DNA from: Pteria penguin
Taxonomy: Eukaryota > Mollusca > Bivalvia > Pterioida > Pteriidae
Direction of reading: 5' to 3'
DNA: 64,000 nt
NCBI GenBank assembly: GCA_035048485.1
Contig: CM068582.1
Location: 12,159,501 to 12,223,500, forward strand
Below, one piece after another: positions 1-15,200 of the stretch. The position numbers and the translations under genes were made by a program. Below the pieces are notes generated by a model that had not been told where the DNA came from, did no database searches, and worked only from the letters and a program-made list of their open reading frames with translations. Position 1 is the first letter of the stretch. Each line of letters opens with the position of its first letter.

Positions 1-86
1 GCATAAGTTCTGCTTAAACATGACACAGACAGGCATGAGAGTATCAGTTATTTCAAATAATATATCAAAATGAAAATGACCATTAC

Positions 87-238
87 CTGACTGCCAGTGC
101 CACCCTCTATGGATGAAGCATTAATTCCAGTCTTGCCGGCTATGCTGTGTTTGTCCTTGGTCCCCTTGACATCTGAAACAGTGCTAGTCTTACGATTGGA
201 GACTACAGATGGCGCTGCTGAGACTCCGTGAGTGCCGG
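87..238 (-). CDS. HYDIN: HYDIN exon, residues 2218-2268 (last in window)
   Basis: 152 nt, open, Ser/Thr/Gly-rich (GVSAAPSVVSNRKTSTVSD). Donor CAG|GTAATG; the acceptor TTGTCAAG is weaker. The next exon lies beyond position 1. The call rests on frame and splice sites. Confidence 0.72.
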
Positions 239-3200
239 CTTGACAAACAAAAGTTACAGTGAGGTGTTAACACAGCAACAGTGCAGTGAAGGCAGTGTTA
301 GTATAGTAACAAATAATTTCTTAGTACTTTAAATGGCTGAATGGGTTTTCCTGATTTAAACAAGAAATCAATTATAAAAATGATTTCTTAATCAACAAAT
401 TAAGGTTTCACCCCTTGATTACATTAATTTTAAAAATCATTTCAAACTACATGTACTAATATTAAGAAATATTTGTTTTGCTTTTTTAGCATGTAAATAT
501 GTAAGACAATGTGAAAAGCGTGACTTTCAAGCAAATATGCAGCGTTACATTTTTATCATAAAGTTTTAAAAATATTCTAGTTTATATGACATTTTAATAC
601 ATCGGTTAACTCTCCTATCGTATTTTAACTTAAAATGGGGCACTCTGAGGTCATACAAAAAATTGTGACATAAAACAATAATCAATCAATCAATCAATCA
701 TACCACAAATTCCATATAGTTTGTTGGATGATATACATCATTGTGTTGCTTTTTTATTGTTCATTAAGTTTTGATGAAAATAAGATAGACTGGATTTCCT
801 GGTATGAAGAGTCATACCCAGAAAAAACCTTTAGCACTGCTAAAAATCTATTTTTAGACCAGGAAATCCCCCATTTTCATAAGCATATTCTACTTTAGAC
901 ACTGGCCCAGTGACAACAAATTCACAAACATAGTCAAGCTATGCTATAAAGAATCCCTTTCACATGAAAATCTAAACTGATATATCTTTATTACAATAAG
1001 CCAACAATATAGGGTCCAAGTTCGAACAATTTGAATTTGGGGCTATTTTTGTCCCTGGCCACTAAATCAGTTCAGAAGTCTGATAGGAGACTTAACCCAT
1101 ATTCTTGAAATTTCATTAACATAGTTACGATTATTTGTTATTAATTTTCAAATAAACATAAATATCAATACGAAAATTTACTTGAATTAAATCGAATATA
1201 GAATTAAATTTATTTTTTAAATTTCAACTTGAAAATGTAAAATTAAAAATCAAAATAAAAACTTGAATAAGTAAAAAATATTTATATATATAAAAATTTA
1301 GAAAAAAAAATGTGTTTTAAACCTGTCAGCATCTTATTACCTATGTAAACAATATATAAAAAATAAATTAAAATCTTGTACATAAACAAATTCTTCCATA
1401 GCAAAATTGATGTATAAATACTACCCATTTCACAAATTTTTAGCCTCTTGGTTTTTTTTTTCAAGTGAAAACAGGGATATTGGTATATAAAATTATGTAC
1501 AAATTCTTTCTAATAATACAAAAAATTTGTGAAATGAGTGTGTACTCTTTTTATCTTATGATGATTGAATGATAGGGATATGGTAGCTAAAGCATGCAAT
1601 TATAACCACCCTTTACACTCTCCATAATTCAACATGCAACATTCACTGATTATAATGATTTAATATATACATAAAATAAAACTATGAAATAAAATATATA
1701 TTGAAGCAAACAAAAACAGATATCATAAGCTTCAGAGATTCCTTTGTTATTTATTGTGATATAAAACTATGATCATATGTTTAAAAATCTTTCCTTTCTA
1801 TGTTTCAACATGAAAATAACACAACTTAATTAACATTTACGATTAAATACAACTTTGTTTCATGATAATAGGAAACATATTTTAAAACAACCTTAAAAAT
1901 TTTCAGTTTTAATGAAATTTTAATGATCCTGCATCAAAAATTATTTCTTTAATATCATTTTGAATGAGAAGTGTTCAAAATTTCAATGTCAACGATTATA
2001 ATTTTCAGGAATTTTTTTTTCATTCAGCTTTTTTGCTTTATAACTTTTCAATGAAACTGATCTATCACATGAAACTTCTTCTAAAAAACAAAGGAATGTC
2101 TAATGTTGTGATGTAGGTCATCACAATAAGGTGATTTATCTGCCCCTGTTAAGAACTCTCCCTCAGTCTGTATATCATATTAAAGTATATAATGTAAACT
2201 GAATGAACGGTCATTGTATAACTTTCATACCACTCCATATCCACTTTTGCGTACTACCTTAATAAACAAGAGCAGATAAGTCACTTTATTAAAATGGCCT
2301 ATACATTCAATGTTAGTAAATATCACTACAGGTAGCCGCATCTGCCACCAGGGGTCAGTGCATGTGATTAACATGGCCAAAAAATCAGTGAATAACCATA
2401 AGGAGTCTCAAAAATTTGGATACATTGGACTTTACTAATTTTAACGACAAACAAAACAATATACTGTGAATCCACATCTCAAGCTTTATTTCCATGTAAA
2501 TTTGCAAGATCATAAACTCAGAAATTGAGAAATCTATTTGCCAAAAAGAGGATTCCTAAAAGTGAAAAACTACTTTTTCGCTAGAGGGTATACATAAGTA
2601 CATATGTTAGAGAGACATTTTTAGAAAAACAAGAAAATAGGACAAAAATTGAATTAAAAATGAGTCATTTACAAAAATTTCATCTTGGGAATAAATACAT
2701 ACATGTAAACTCAATGCAATGATGATCTTGCAAACATAAAACTCTGGATTTACAGTATATCAATAGAATTTGTAATAAACTTTTGTTACTTAACATACAT
2801 CTAATGAATTTTTCACCATTTTATTTAAAAACAGATATATTCCTTAAAATTTGCAAGAATTACACAGAACGAAATTACTTGAGAAAAGTATGATAAAATT
2901 GCCTTCTGCAACACTCTAATAAACCCCCATACATTATGATTGACTGTAACACTCACTTGTTCCCTGAGTGTGAGCTGTCACAGCTTCCACACTAAGACCA
3001 CCTGTCTTCTTTTCAATCTCTTCCCCTTCATGCAGCTTCATTTCCTCTGTTCTCCGCCTGGCAGCTTCCTGGCACATCTCCCTGGCTCGAAGGCCAGATG
3101 GTGTGTTACCACTTGAGATGGCATCCAGCACCACTTGATCCAAGGTTAGAATTGCAGCTTCATATTTCTTAGCCAAAGCAACTGCGGTGGATGTCTTTCC

Positions 3201-6200
3201 TATACACAATACAAAGAATTTTATTACCAGAAGGTGGAGGAAATTACTGCATTATTCTATTAATAAACACCAGTTGAGACAAGACTTTTAAAAACCCCAG
3301 GAATTACATTTTCACTCACAAACATTACTCTAAATTTCTTATTGACTCTTTTCGAAAACAGAGTTATTTCCCATTTTGAATGGTATCTGACATAAAACAA
3401 TTATGATGTCATCAATATCCTATGAAAAACTCATTTGTGGACTATCATTTCCCTGAGTTTTAAATTTCATAGAATTTGATGTCATAATTGATTTTTGCCA
3501 GAATCTGTCCCAAATGGGAAGTTAAATCTACGTAACAAAAAGACAGAATATTTTACATAACATTATTTTTTTAATGATCTTACTTTGGATATATTTGTAA
3601 TACAATCATAATTTTCACAAGAAGCTTTTATATTTTATAATATTCTTATTAAAAATAGCAAGGACATCATTTCTGTATAGAGTCATACTCAGAAAACAAT
3701 ATGCAAATAAAGTTCTCATGAATAAAAAGAGTTTTATAGTATCATTACATTTAGATTTATTTTTTAAATGTAAGCTAGTGTTTAGTGACAGAGGAAACTG
3801 GAATAAATAAATCAACAACTTGAAAAAGGGAGACAAAGATCACAGATAATTTGGCAAAATTCCAAGGTATATTGTGCGAGCACCTGAACGTCATTCTACT
3901 TGATATGGATCCTCTTTAAATAGTGCATGTACAGTATCATCAAGTTAATATTTACCTGACATGGGTGCACCATGCACGATAACAGCTAGACCCCTTCTGT
4001 TCCTGGCAGCTTTACCTTCTGGAGTCAGGTCAATACCTAGATGTCGAGCTATAGCCGCAGAAACTGGAGTTATCTCCAGTTCGCCTACACCAATACTGCT
4101 AGCAGAGTCCTGAACTGTGAATATATCATAAAAGAGTTTTAAATCATACATGTTTTAACACTATAATGGCACCATATTCTTTCATCTTACAACTTCTTTT
4201 AAGCCAAAAATAAAGGTTAACCACAAATTGCAGGTGTTGAGTTTCCTATGTATTTCAAAATATTTCATGAACTCATCTAGAGGTTTCTTTATCAAAATTC
4301 TCCATTTGAAATTTTAAATTTGAATGCATCTGATAATATTATCAATAATTTTCTCTTCACAATGCACAGAGGTCACAGTACCAACCTTCATCCATATCCT
4401 CTTTCTTCAATCTGTCTTCAGGATCTAGAGGCTCCACCGTACCAGTCTGACTTCCTGCTCTTGAAGCATTGGTTCCTAAGGCTGCATCAGTCTTGATCTC
4501 CGAGTCCTCTATATCTTTACTTCCTTCACTGTCCTCCTCTCCTTTTTCCTCCATTTCCCTCTTCGCAGACAGAGCAGCCTCCTCTGCCTCACGACGAGCT
4601 CGCTCACTCTCTGCTAACTTCTTCATTTGTTCTGAAAGATGATAAAATTCTGCTTCTCAGTTTAGCAAAATAAGGTTTAGAGTAAACTTCAATAATTCAG
4701 TATTAACAAAATGTAGAAGTAACAGGTTACTCTCAAAATATCAGCACACTATGGAGATCAGGGTCCGGCGCCATAAACTGAGAATATACTTAAGTCAAAA
4801 ATTTCATTTTAATTTATTCCATTATCAAACGTTCAAATAAATTTTAATGCAGAATGGTTTAATTCTATTTATCAGTAGAATAAAACTAAATAAAATCCAA
4901 ATCCTACTTATTAATTCATTGATGAACAGAAGAATATGAATTTTTGACTATATTCTCAGTTTATGGCACCGGACCCAGTGCCCTCAAAACACTCAATTAA
5001 CCACTTTACTAACTTTAACCTGCTTTCATCTAAAAGACTCGTATACTTATCAAACCTTCAGAAATGTTATATTCTTTTTGTAAGATATAAGAGAATTTTA
5101 CCAAAAATTATGGCAGTTTCATTCCCTTTACCTTCGTAAAATTCTGTCAATTCTGGTGGGAGTTTATCACCAGGATTTCTCGGTGGAAGTAGAATAGTGT
5201 TGTATTCATCATATCCCTTCATGAGGCGAAGTACCTAAAGATACGAATGATTCGAAACATCCTTTAATCATCAACACAAGTGTAGAAACTGAATTAATAT
5301 TTCACTAGATTAAAACTCTTTCATTCTCAAATAATATGTATATATATTGGATGACTGAGACAATTTCTTTATTCAGAACAGTTTAGGCTCGTGAAGAGTT
5401 TGTCTCAGTCAATATTTCTTTTTCTTTTGGAATTGGCATAAATAGTTTAGAACTTAATTTAGAAATTACATCTCAAAATACCTTTTCTTCTTCTAAATAT
5501 GAAGAATCAAACTCCAAGTTGTAAAATTCCACTGGAAAACCGCAAGGATTACGAACGATAATATCTTGTTCATCTCCTACACTGTGTGGTAGAATGGGAC
5601 CAAATTCTACCAAGTTACGGTCAAACTCCAATCTCGGTTCCAGTCCCTGACCACGACACAACAGTAGGATTCTCTGACTGCTTTGGTAGATACGGATTGG
5701 TATCCTCTGCTCATAGTATTTCTGGTAATAAATATTAAGACAGGTTTTAAACAACTCATTCAAAAATAAAATGTGTCTGTGAATCACTAATCCCCTGAAG
5801 AAAGGAAGAAGAGAAATAAAAAATGAAAATTAGATAGATGTGTCAAGGTTTCATGGATAAAGCAAGATCATATCATGTACGCAGGCGGACAACATAACAC
5901 TGCGAGAGGCTTGATTTTATGATACCTTGAGGTTGTATCCAAGTTCAATCTGTTTTTACATGTGTTATTATGTGTGTAAAGCCTTCAAATCAAAGTTTTA
6001 AATTCTTTTATGTAGTGGAAATGGTCATTCACAAATATGCAAAGACTTGAATGAAATTTAAAAACTTTCATAAATTTGACAATGATACCCACACAATACA
6101 AACAGACAGTTAAACGTAAGCATTTTATACTTATTCTTTTCAGATTCTGTTTGAATTATTTTACTTTTCATAGGAATTTTACCTCTTCTGTTGGCATAAA

Positions 6201-9200
6201 TTTGACTTGTACATTTGTCCTTTGACCAGGCATTAAAGTTCCTGTAGGTGGCATGATTTCAAAATGCCTTGGCTTGGCCTTATCCAACTTGTTTTTCCTC
6301 CTCAGATGCATTGGAAGATGTTTATCAGCCTAGTAAAAAATTTAAATCGATTTCAAAATTTATCTTCAATAATGTCATTAGATTTATTCATATAGATATT
6401 CAGTGAAACAATTTCTAGAATTTTGGAGAAGCAAATTTATTTCCAACTGGTCATACAGATTTGAGAAAATGTTGAATTGCAAATCCTTCCTACCTTTCTA
6501 AGATCTTTCTCTGAGGGCAGTGAGTTCCACTCACACTTGACTTGCTGCTGATTATATAATTGGACAGTGATGACTTTACATTCCCCACACTTGGTGTCGC
6601 TAAATTCCAAAGTATCATCAGAGATTTCCATGTCTGGCATTGTAACGTTAGCCTTCAATCTCAGCTGTATCACTGGGCCATTTAATATCTATCAATACAA
6701 TTAAAATAAAACAAAAAATTAAAAAAACCCAAAAATCAAATGATATAGAGGAATTTCACAGCTATAAAAAAACAAACAAACAAACAAACAAGCAGACAGA
6801 CAAAAAACTTAAAAAAAAAAAAAAAAAGACCAAAACTTCATGAAATTATCATCAAAGTAATTTTAAGGATGAAATTCAAACTTTTCAATTTTCAAAAATT
6901 TCCTTCCTTCTTTCATTCAGGTACTGCTATTTTTAATGAGAAAAATAACTATTTCATTGAGAAATAATAATAATTTCTTCATGATATTACTTTTTAATTG
7001 TTTACCTTTAACACTTTACTAGAAAAGCTATAAAATGTTAATAAAAGATTGATCAAATATCTGGTGGCTGAAAAACTGTAAAGAAATGAATTAAAATCAT
7101 TAACTAGTGCTATCATTGTAAATCACGATTTCAGTGTTACATTTTGTTGTGATCCATCCGAGTTGAACTTACATTGATAGGCACTAAAGTTTCCACTTGA
7201 CCAAGCTGCAAATTAGCTCCACGTGGATCGAAGCTGACTCTAAAGTCCACGGTCTCGTTGTCTGGTGATCCTGGGAGGTTCCTCACACGATCTAGTTCCA
7301 CATGGAATCCATAATGGTGGATGTCGTCTCTCTCGACTTGGAAGGATGCTGGGAAGTATCCAGTATTGGTTGCCCTGACAATATGGGTGCGGACCGTTCC
7401 AAGGACCACATGACCAAAGTCCAATAGATACTCTGGAAGTCTTGGTCTGTAAAAATGTAGATTTTATAGATATATACAGCACTTTTTTTATTCCCAATAC
7501 CTAAGAAATAATTTATTTATTCTCAATATTTAAAATACTAATATCATTTATACCAAGCATTTTCAGTGTAATTTTCATTCATTTCCAAAAAATTTTCTTC
7601 ATATTCATCGCTGAATTTAGCCTCTAAGTAAGAATAATTACTACCGTTCATGAAAAATAGAAAAGTCTTTATTATATGTAAAGCCATCAATGTCTAAATG
7701 GAGAAAAAAAACCCCCGAAATATTTAGAAAAGAATACATTGTGAATAAATAAGATAAAGGCAAAAATAACTCACTTCTGGAAAAGGAATCATACCAAGAT
7801 AGAAAATATACATGAAAATGTTAATCTAAGGTCCTTTGCATCTTTTGTAAATATTGTGTATAATAATTCAATGTTTTAAACATGTTTAGATACCACAAAA
7901 CCGCAAGAAACTGTAAGCAATGTTCAAAGTTGTAATAAAGAAACTTGACTATTTAACTACAAAATATCACTTTCCATAACATACAGTACACTCTTGAAAA
8001 CTCGAACGCAAGGGGACTTAGTCTATAAAAAACAGTTCTACTTAAGTACATTTACATCAAAAATTTAGTTTGGATAAATGAGAAATTTGAGTTAACAGGG
8101 TTCGAGTAAACAAGAATCAATGTAACTTTCATTTTAACAATTTCATAAGCATACACAAAGCACAATTTATTCAGAGCATATAATTAAGACCAGAGAAAAG
8201 TTAAAAGTCTACAATCTACATGCAGAATTTCATTACTTACTTGAATTCAGATATTGATCTTCTACAAACAGGAAAAACAAAGAAAGAGAATAATGAATGA
8301 AGTTGGGGGGAAGATGCAGAAAGCTGTAAAGATGGCTTATTATATATGTAAAGATACAAATGGCAACAGTGCATGCTTTAGTTTACGATGGTTTATTTTC
8401 TTTTTACATGCATGATAATTGATGTTAAATGACGAAAAGACTTTGTTAGTAAAATGAGATATAGAGTGTTTCAAAATGTGGATATAGGTGAACACACAAT
8501 TTAGCACTTCAAGCATTTCAGAGCTATAAATATTGGTAATGTGTTGTATATATTGTGATAAATTGACGTAAATTTCAACTCAAAAGGAATATAGGTAGAT
8601 TAGAAACATATACAAACAAACAGACAATATGCAATAAATAAATTTCATGATTGTACAATGGATATGTGTAATATATATATATATACATGTGTATATACAT
8701 ACATATATACATGTATTAACAACAGCATCAATGATGGAACATTACGAGACATCTATACTTACTTGACTTTAGGTCTTTTCTTTTTGGAGTCTTTAGAGTC
8801 GCGACTCTCGTTACTTTGTGGAGGAGAAGCTTCTTGGATTTCCGAACGGGACGACATCTGCGCTTGATACTCCAAGGAGAAATTCTTTACCGTTATTCTC
8901 TCCAGCTCCATCTGGACATCCAGCTCTGATGGCTGGCAAACGTCACCTTGTATGATGTGATAAGGTTGTCTCTGAGCAGATGCTGCAACGCTTGGTGGGC
9001 GGTCAGTCAGAGCCTTTTGAATCCTTTGAGTAGACCCACCCTGCATGAGGTTAGATCGTGCTGTATCGACTATACTCGTGTAATGTCCTTCGGTGTCTAC
9101 ATTTCTCGGAAGATCCAATGAAATCCTGGGGAAAACTCCAGAACCTTTTATTGTTATTACATCTGGTTCAAAATGAGCTACTTGAACAGTAAATTTCTTT

Positions 9201-12200
9201 TCAAAGTCTTCTGGAACACCTGGCATGTATTTCACAGTTAATTTTTGTTCACTCAGTGGTTCAATGTAACCCTGAAAGAGTAATATTTAAAAGTACAAAA
9301 AACTGCCAAAATATTTCTCCCCTCACCCCCCTTAAAAGGGCTGATGAAAAAGTGCTTTTTCCTTGATTAAAAATCAAAGTAAGAGCCAAGGATGTATATA
9401 TTTCAAAAATTTTCCAAAAGACTCAATGAGAACAACTTAACATATTGATATAAAGAGTCATAAATTGTTTAGGTATTTTTGGCTAAGCACTGTCAAATTT
9501 ATTCCACTTTTAAAATGATGGCATTCCCTCTCTGATGCAAGGTATCAACCTACATGAAGCAGTGAGGGGTTTTTATGACCCATGTATCCCATGACTTTGG
9601 GTCTCATTTTAATCTGCTTCATTGAAAAAGAGAGCTTGTGAGGCAGAAGTCAGTAAATCAAATTGGAAAAATCTTTCCAACAGTTGGATTCAAATGACAG
9701 TTGTAACATCAGAGATTCAGAGCTATACTTCTTGATCGACACTGCTACATTTAAAGGGTCATCAAAAAAAAGCTTACAGCATGTGGGATCATGATTGGCT
9801 CTCCAGGTCTTGGTCTTTTTACTGAAGCAGGGTCCATACCTATCCCCGTAAAATCAAATCCAACTTTACCAGAGTTGATGAGAGTAATCTCTGCAGTGGC
9901 TACTTGGTCGTACATCTACAAAAAATCATAGAATTACGATCCAAGTTATAAACTACCTTATGTTATTAATGAATGTTGTACATCAGGTATAAATATCATA
10001 TATATTTACATAATTTCTCTAGTAAGAAGTGAATTCATTGAATGCTTTCATGAAATAAAGATTACAAAATTTTTTTTAAAATTGAGGGATCAATGCTTTA
10101 TTTTAATCACGAACATCAAACACAAGGTTATAGTTTCACTATCACATCACAAATAAAACTATGTTTGACATAGGTCAATTGGTCATTTTAATGAATAAGT
10201 TTGCTAACAGATGCTGATGATTAAATTATCTACTATGTAATTTAAGAATAAATTCTGTCTTAGTCCACAATGTAAAAATTTTCTAATGTTACGATAAAAA
10301 TGCCTGTAAAAATACAGTAAAATTACCTGTTTTCCATAATCAATTTCTTTACAGTCGAAGTTATATTCCACTAGTGAAGCCTCTCCTTTCAGCATGATAT
10401 TATATGTTGGACCTCCCTCAACCTCACATATGGCTCTGGCCTGACCCCAAATATCTGCATGACCATAAAAGGTCATGGTCACTTGCTCTGTATCACCAGG
10501 CTTCAATGTACCATACAGAGGAAGGATATCAAAGACCTGAAAAGAAGTAGATAAATCAATGAGAAAGAGAAAATATTTAATGAAATTTTATTAGAACCAA
10601 ACTTAAATTAAAAGTATTCTTGATAACTCGAAAATTTAGTAAAATGAAATAAACTGATAATTGATTTTTACCACTCAGGCCAAGAGAAGTTATATATTTG
10701 CTGAGAGTTTACTCACTGACCTTAATTTCTGATGCCAACATTATAAATTTTATCATCATTTTTCATTTTGTTTGGAAACGGGGGGAGGATGAGAAAGGTT
10801 TTGTCTAATGTCTTACAGATTTTGACATTCTGACATTGCCTTTACAATACATTTTTCTGGTATGATTTCATTGACTGATTGATATAAGGTGCTTGTAAAA
10901 GTAATTCTGTCTGTCTGATATGCTTACCTCCTCTATGCCTATCGGTGTCTCCTCTCGGTCTTGTTCTAGTAAACGACTCAGGGCTCGATTAGACTTCAGA
11001 GGGTCTTCCTCATACGCATCTTTCAAAGAGCTAATGCTCAAACGAAGAGTATCTGCTTCATTCTTGTCAACTCCTCCCTCTGGCATCTCCTCCTAAATAA
11101 GTCACATTTTCACAATAAAATAAACAACTCATTTAGAGAATTAAATATGATCAATTGTTCATGTTAAACCTTAATAACACAGGACACGATATTGCTCTAG
11201 TGTGATCGTATTTCTCTTCAGTTACTACTGCTTTAATAGAAACATGGGACAGTCAGTGGGTGTAATTCTTTGCTTTTCTTCTCTTATTCTTTTTTTTTCC
11301 CCTTTGGGGGGGGGTTGATGAGTTGATGAGATACTTACATGTATATTTGTATTCAAGTAAGTTCAGTTCATTGTTGGTAGTAGATTAATGTACACATGTA
11401 TTTTTAATTTAAATTATCTAACCACTTCTGAAACTGTACCAGTTTAGAACACAAAATTTCTTACCTGTTCCAACTGACCCTTCTCTAATTGCTCTTCCTC
11501 TCCGAGCCCCATTGAAGGGCTCTCATCTCTACTTGATACCTGTCTCTCTGACAGTTTATTGTCATCAAGGACATCACTAGGTTGTTTGATGATATCCTCT
11601 GTCCCTTCAGTCACAGTGATCTGAACAGAATGCTCCTCACCCTCCTAAATAGCAAAAATAATGCTCTCATGTAGGTCATGTTTCTGTTGTGGTCAAAGTT
11701 ACCTATCATTACTTATTCCAACAAATAATTTCACTTGATTACTACAGTATTTCATGTCCAGTATCATCTCATAAAATAAAATTCATTTGTGCTTCAAAAC
11801 AAAATTCTATGAATAAAAAGATGCCTAAATTCCTAAAATTTTCGGCCACCAGGGCTTTTTCAAGTGGTTAAACCGTAATCAATGGATTTATGGATTTATG
11901 CTCAATGTTTCGACTAGCTAACATTGACTGTACTTAGATAGATTTAGTTTACAATAAAACCACTTGAAAAAGGCCAGGTGGCTGAAAATTTGTAGAACTT
12001 GAGTACTTCTTGTTATCTATGTCACAGACTTCCCTTTCTAGAGAATTTTTATCTACTTTCAAAATACTATATTTCACACTCATATATTTAATTCACAAAT
12101 CTACACATTTTCAATATTCTCTTAATCGCTATATTTCATATCCTAAGCTCAACATCCTTACATTGCTTTTTAGGTTCACCACCTTAAAAGCTTCACAGCA

Positions 12201-15200
12201 CATGGTTAGTTTCACATCTGATACCTTTGTAGGTTCTACGTCAGCTTTCTCCTCCTCTTCTGCCTTCTCTTCCTCTGGCTCTTCTTCCTCAATCACTACC
12301 TCCACCTGCTGTTCCGGCTCTACTTCTTCTTCTTCCTGCAAAATATTAAATGAAGGAAAATATCACCATACATGTACTTTCTATATATTATGCTCAAATT
12401 ACAGTTACATATTTCTATAGGAGAACAAACAATATGAGCCACTCTTGAATATTAGCATGTAATCCAATAAAGTTAAATGTTTGACTAATCTTTAAGAATT
12501 TAAAATCTATACATACATCAGTATGTTATTAAAAAAAAACAAACCAACAAAAAATGCTTCCAAAGCCTCAGAAACAATTTATTAAAATATATATAAATAT
12601 TTCACAAAACATAAGAAAAATACATTACTAGGCACAAGTTGCACACACTACACAAACCACTGACCTCAATTATTTCCTCGAGAGCTGGTTCAGGTTTCGG
12701 TGGATGGTTGATTACTGCACATGGTTCGTCACCGATCAAGAAGGACCATTTATACTTGACTTCCATTGGACTGTTATTGGTGATGTTGACATAGCGGGTA
12801 ACCTCAGTGTCGTTGAGAATACAGCCAAAATTGATTTCTGATTTCTCAAAGTCCAGATTTGGGAAATAAACTTCGCCTCTCAAGGCAATGTAATCCTGTA
12901 ATGGATAATATAAGTTAACAACTTGAAAGAATAAAGTGAAATAAACATTTGATGTGATAAAATATTTTAAAGCCTATTGGTTGAATCTTAACATGTAAAT
13001 ATGATTCTGTACATCTTGTATTTATTTGAGAAGGATCCATATTTTAGCAGTCCTGTCATTTAAGGGTTTACTTAATTCATGTCTACATGCAAAAGCAAAA
13101 TGTGTTTGTGAAACACGAATGCCACCAGCGTTGGTCCCCCCCCCTAAATTACACCAATATATTGGTGTAATTTAGGGGGGACGACCAACGAGCCGAAAGC
13201 CCTTTGGCTACATAAATACATCTCATACCTCTATTTTAAGCATTCTGAAATAAAATCTGGTTGCACTGATAGAAGAACACCTACAGTATATGTTCACCAG
13301 TTGTTTAATTAATATGGTCACAATCAGATGTTATGTGGTAAAGTACATTTGCATACCCAAAAACCACCAACCTCCATCAAGTACACTGAGGAACCTTATA
13401 ATCACTAGGTACAATCAGGGTTTGAACCAGGGCTGGATAGAGGTGAAAGTTTATGATATATCAAGTTCTACAGACGTGCTTTGGCTGACCTAGCCACTGA
13501 AACCACAACATACAAATTTCAAAGGCTCTTTAAATAATAATCTAGTCTTTCAGTAGTTTTTCATTTATATAGTCACTGTGAATGACCTCAAAACAAATCT
13601 ATGATTTAAAAAAGCTTGAAATTGATTCACGCATTGATTTACCACATGGGGATGTTCTTTGTAATTCACATGTAGAACTTCGTCTATGGTCCTGATGTGA
13701 AGGTCATCTTTGTAGGCTGGATCAAACTGGATGGTCAAATTGTACTCCTGACCAATCTCCAAGTATACTTCCTGTTGTAATAATCGGTAAATGATAATTA
13801 TATTTTCAATCTTTATATCTGAATTCACGTCTATTTTCATACAGAAAATATTGAATATCCTATGTCAAAAATTTCAGCTAGAAATTTAAGAGGGTCCTTA
13901 AAAATAAAATAAATGACTTTTCTACTCTATTCCATAACTACCAATATAGATAAAACTTCTTTATCATTATAGAACCTCAATAACATCAAAAGCGCAATGC
14001 TAAAAAATAGTGATGTTCTTTTAATTTGCAATTTCTCTAATACAGGTATCTGAAGTTGAAAGAATTGTGACGTCATACAATTTCTATGGAAGCATCACTT
14101 TCGTGTCTTTATTTCCATTAATTTTACGGTTTCCATGGAACCAGCTTATGTCACAATTGTTCTACGTCAGATACACGCTCCAAGGACAGATAACTCTTTA
14201 TTACAAAAAAAGACCCAATAAAACCTACAACTAACTGATTTCAGTTTTAAAGTTACACTGACCGTTTCAGACACTTCAGACTTGTCATCCAATAAGATCT
14301 GGAAAGGCTTCTGAAGATTCAAGACAGTAGTGAGTGGCAGAGTGGACACATTGGTCATCTTTAATTCTCTGGTCATCACACTCAATTCATCCTCTGGCCT
14401 CTGTAATACATTTGACACGTAAACTTGATTATCTACACAAAATTATTTCATATTATATAACAGTAAAGTGTCAAAGAACATGTGTCTCATGCAAAACAGA
14501 TATGTGACTTAAGGTCAAAAAGAAAACCAGAAAGACAAAATGCTGGTCAGGGTGATTCTTAAATGTCTCAAAGTTCTGCAGGTGACACAAACAAAAATAT
14601 TTCATAGTTATACAAAATATGACTCCAAATTTGTCTTAACTTTCTTTAAGTTTAAAAAACGCTAAATAATGCTGCACCATACCATACATAACTTTTCACA
14701 AGAACACTTATACCCAATAAACCTTTTTTTGATCTCGTATTTCATTCCATGCCAGACATAGGATAATTTGCCGTAAAAATTTGCATCATTTTACTCTGAA
14801 GTCACTATGCTAGCATTAACATCATAATGAAAATTGCGGCATGTCTGGCATAAGGCCCCTTACCGGTACATGATATAAAATATGAAAAAAAATCTCTTAT
14901 TTTATTTGGTACTTTACCTTATCAAACCTGAAGTAGACAGATTTTGCCGAGAACTCCAGCAAAGGACTGATAAAATCAGCCGAGACATCCACTCTCATGA
15001 TCAGTTCTTTTCCTCCCTGACGTCCAATGATAGCATGACAAAGAACTCTCTCCCGAATAAACTGCGGACTGAAATAAAGATTTAAATCAATTTCAATATT
15101 TTACAAAGTATTTAGTATTGCATTTCCTAGTCTGTCATAAACTTTGTCTCAAATTGATAAAGGGTTTGCTAGCAACTCAACCTCTACTTATTTTACTCTT

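Noticed and set aside
4376..4385. Alternative HYDIN donor GTTG|GTACTG five nt after the chosen one
   Set aside because: It would put the next exon out of frame and lose the P-loop, so GAAG|GTTGGT was preferred.
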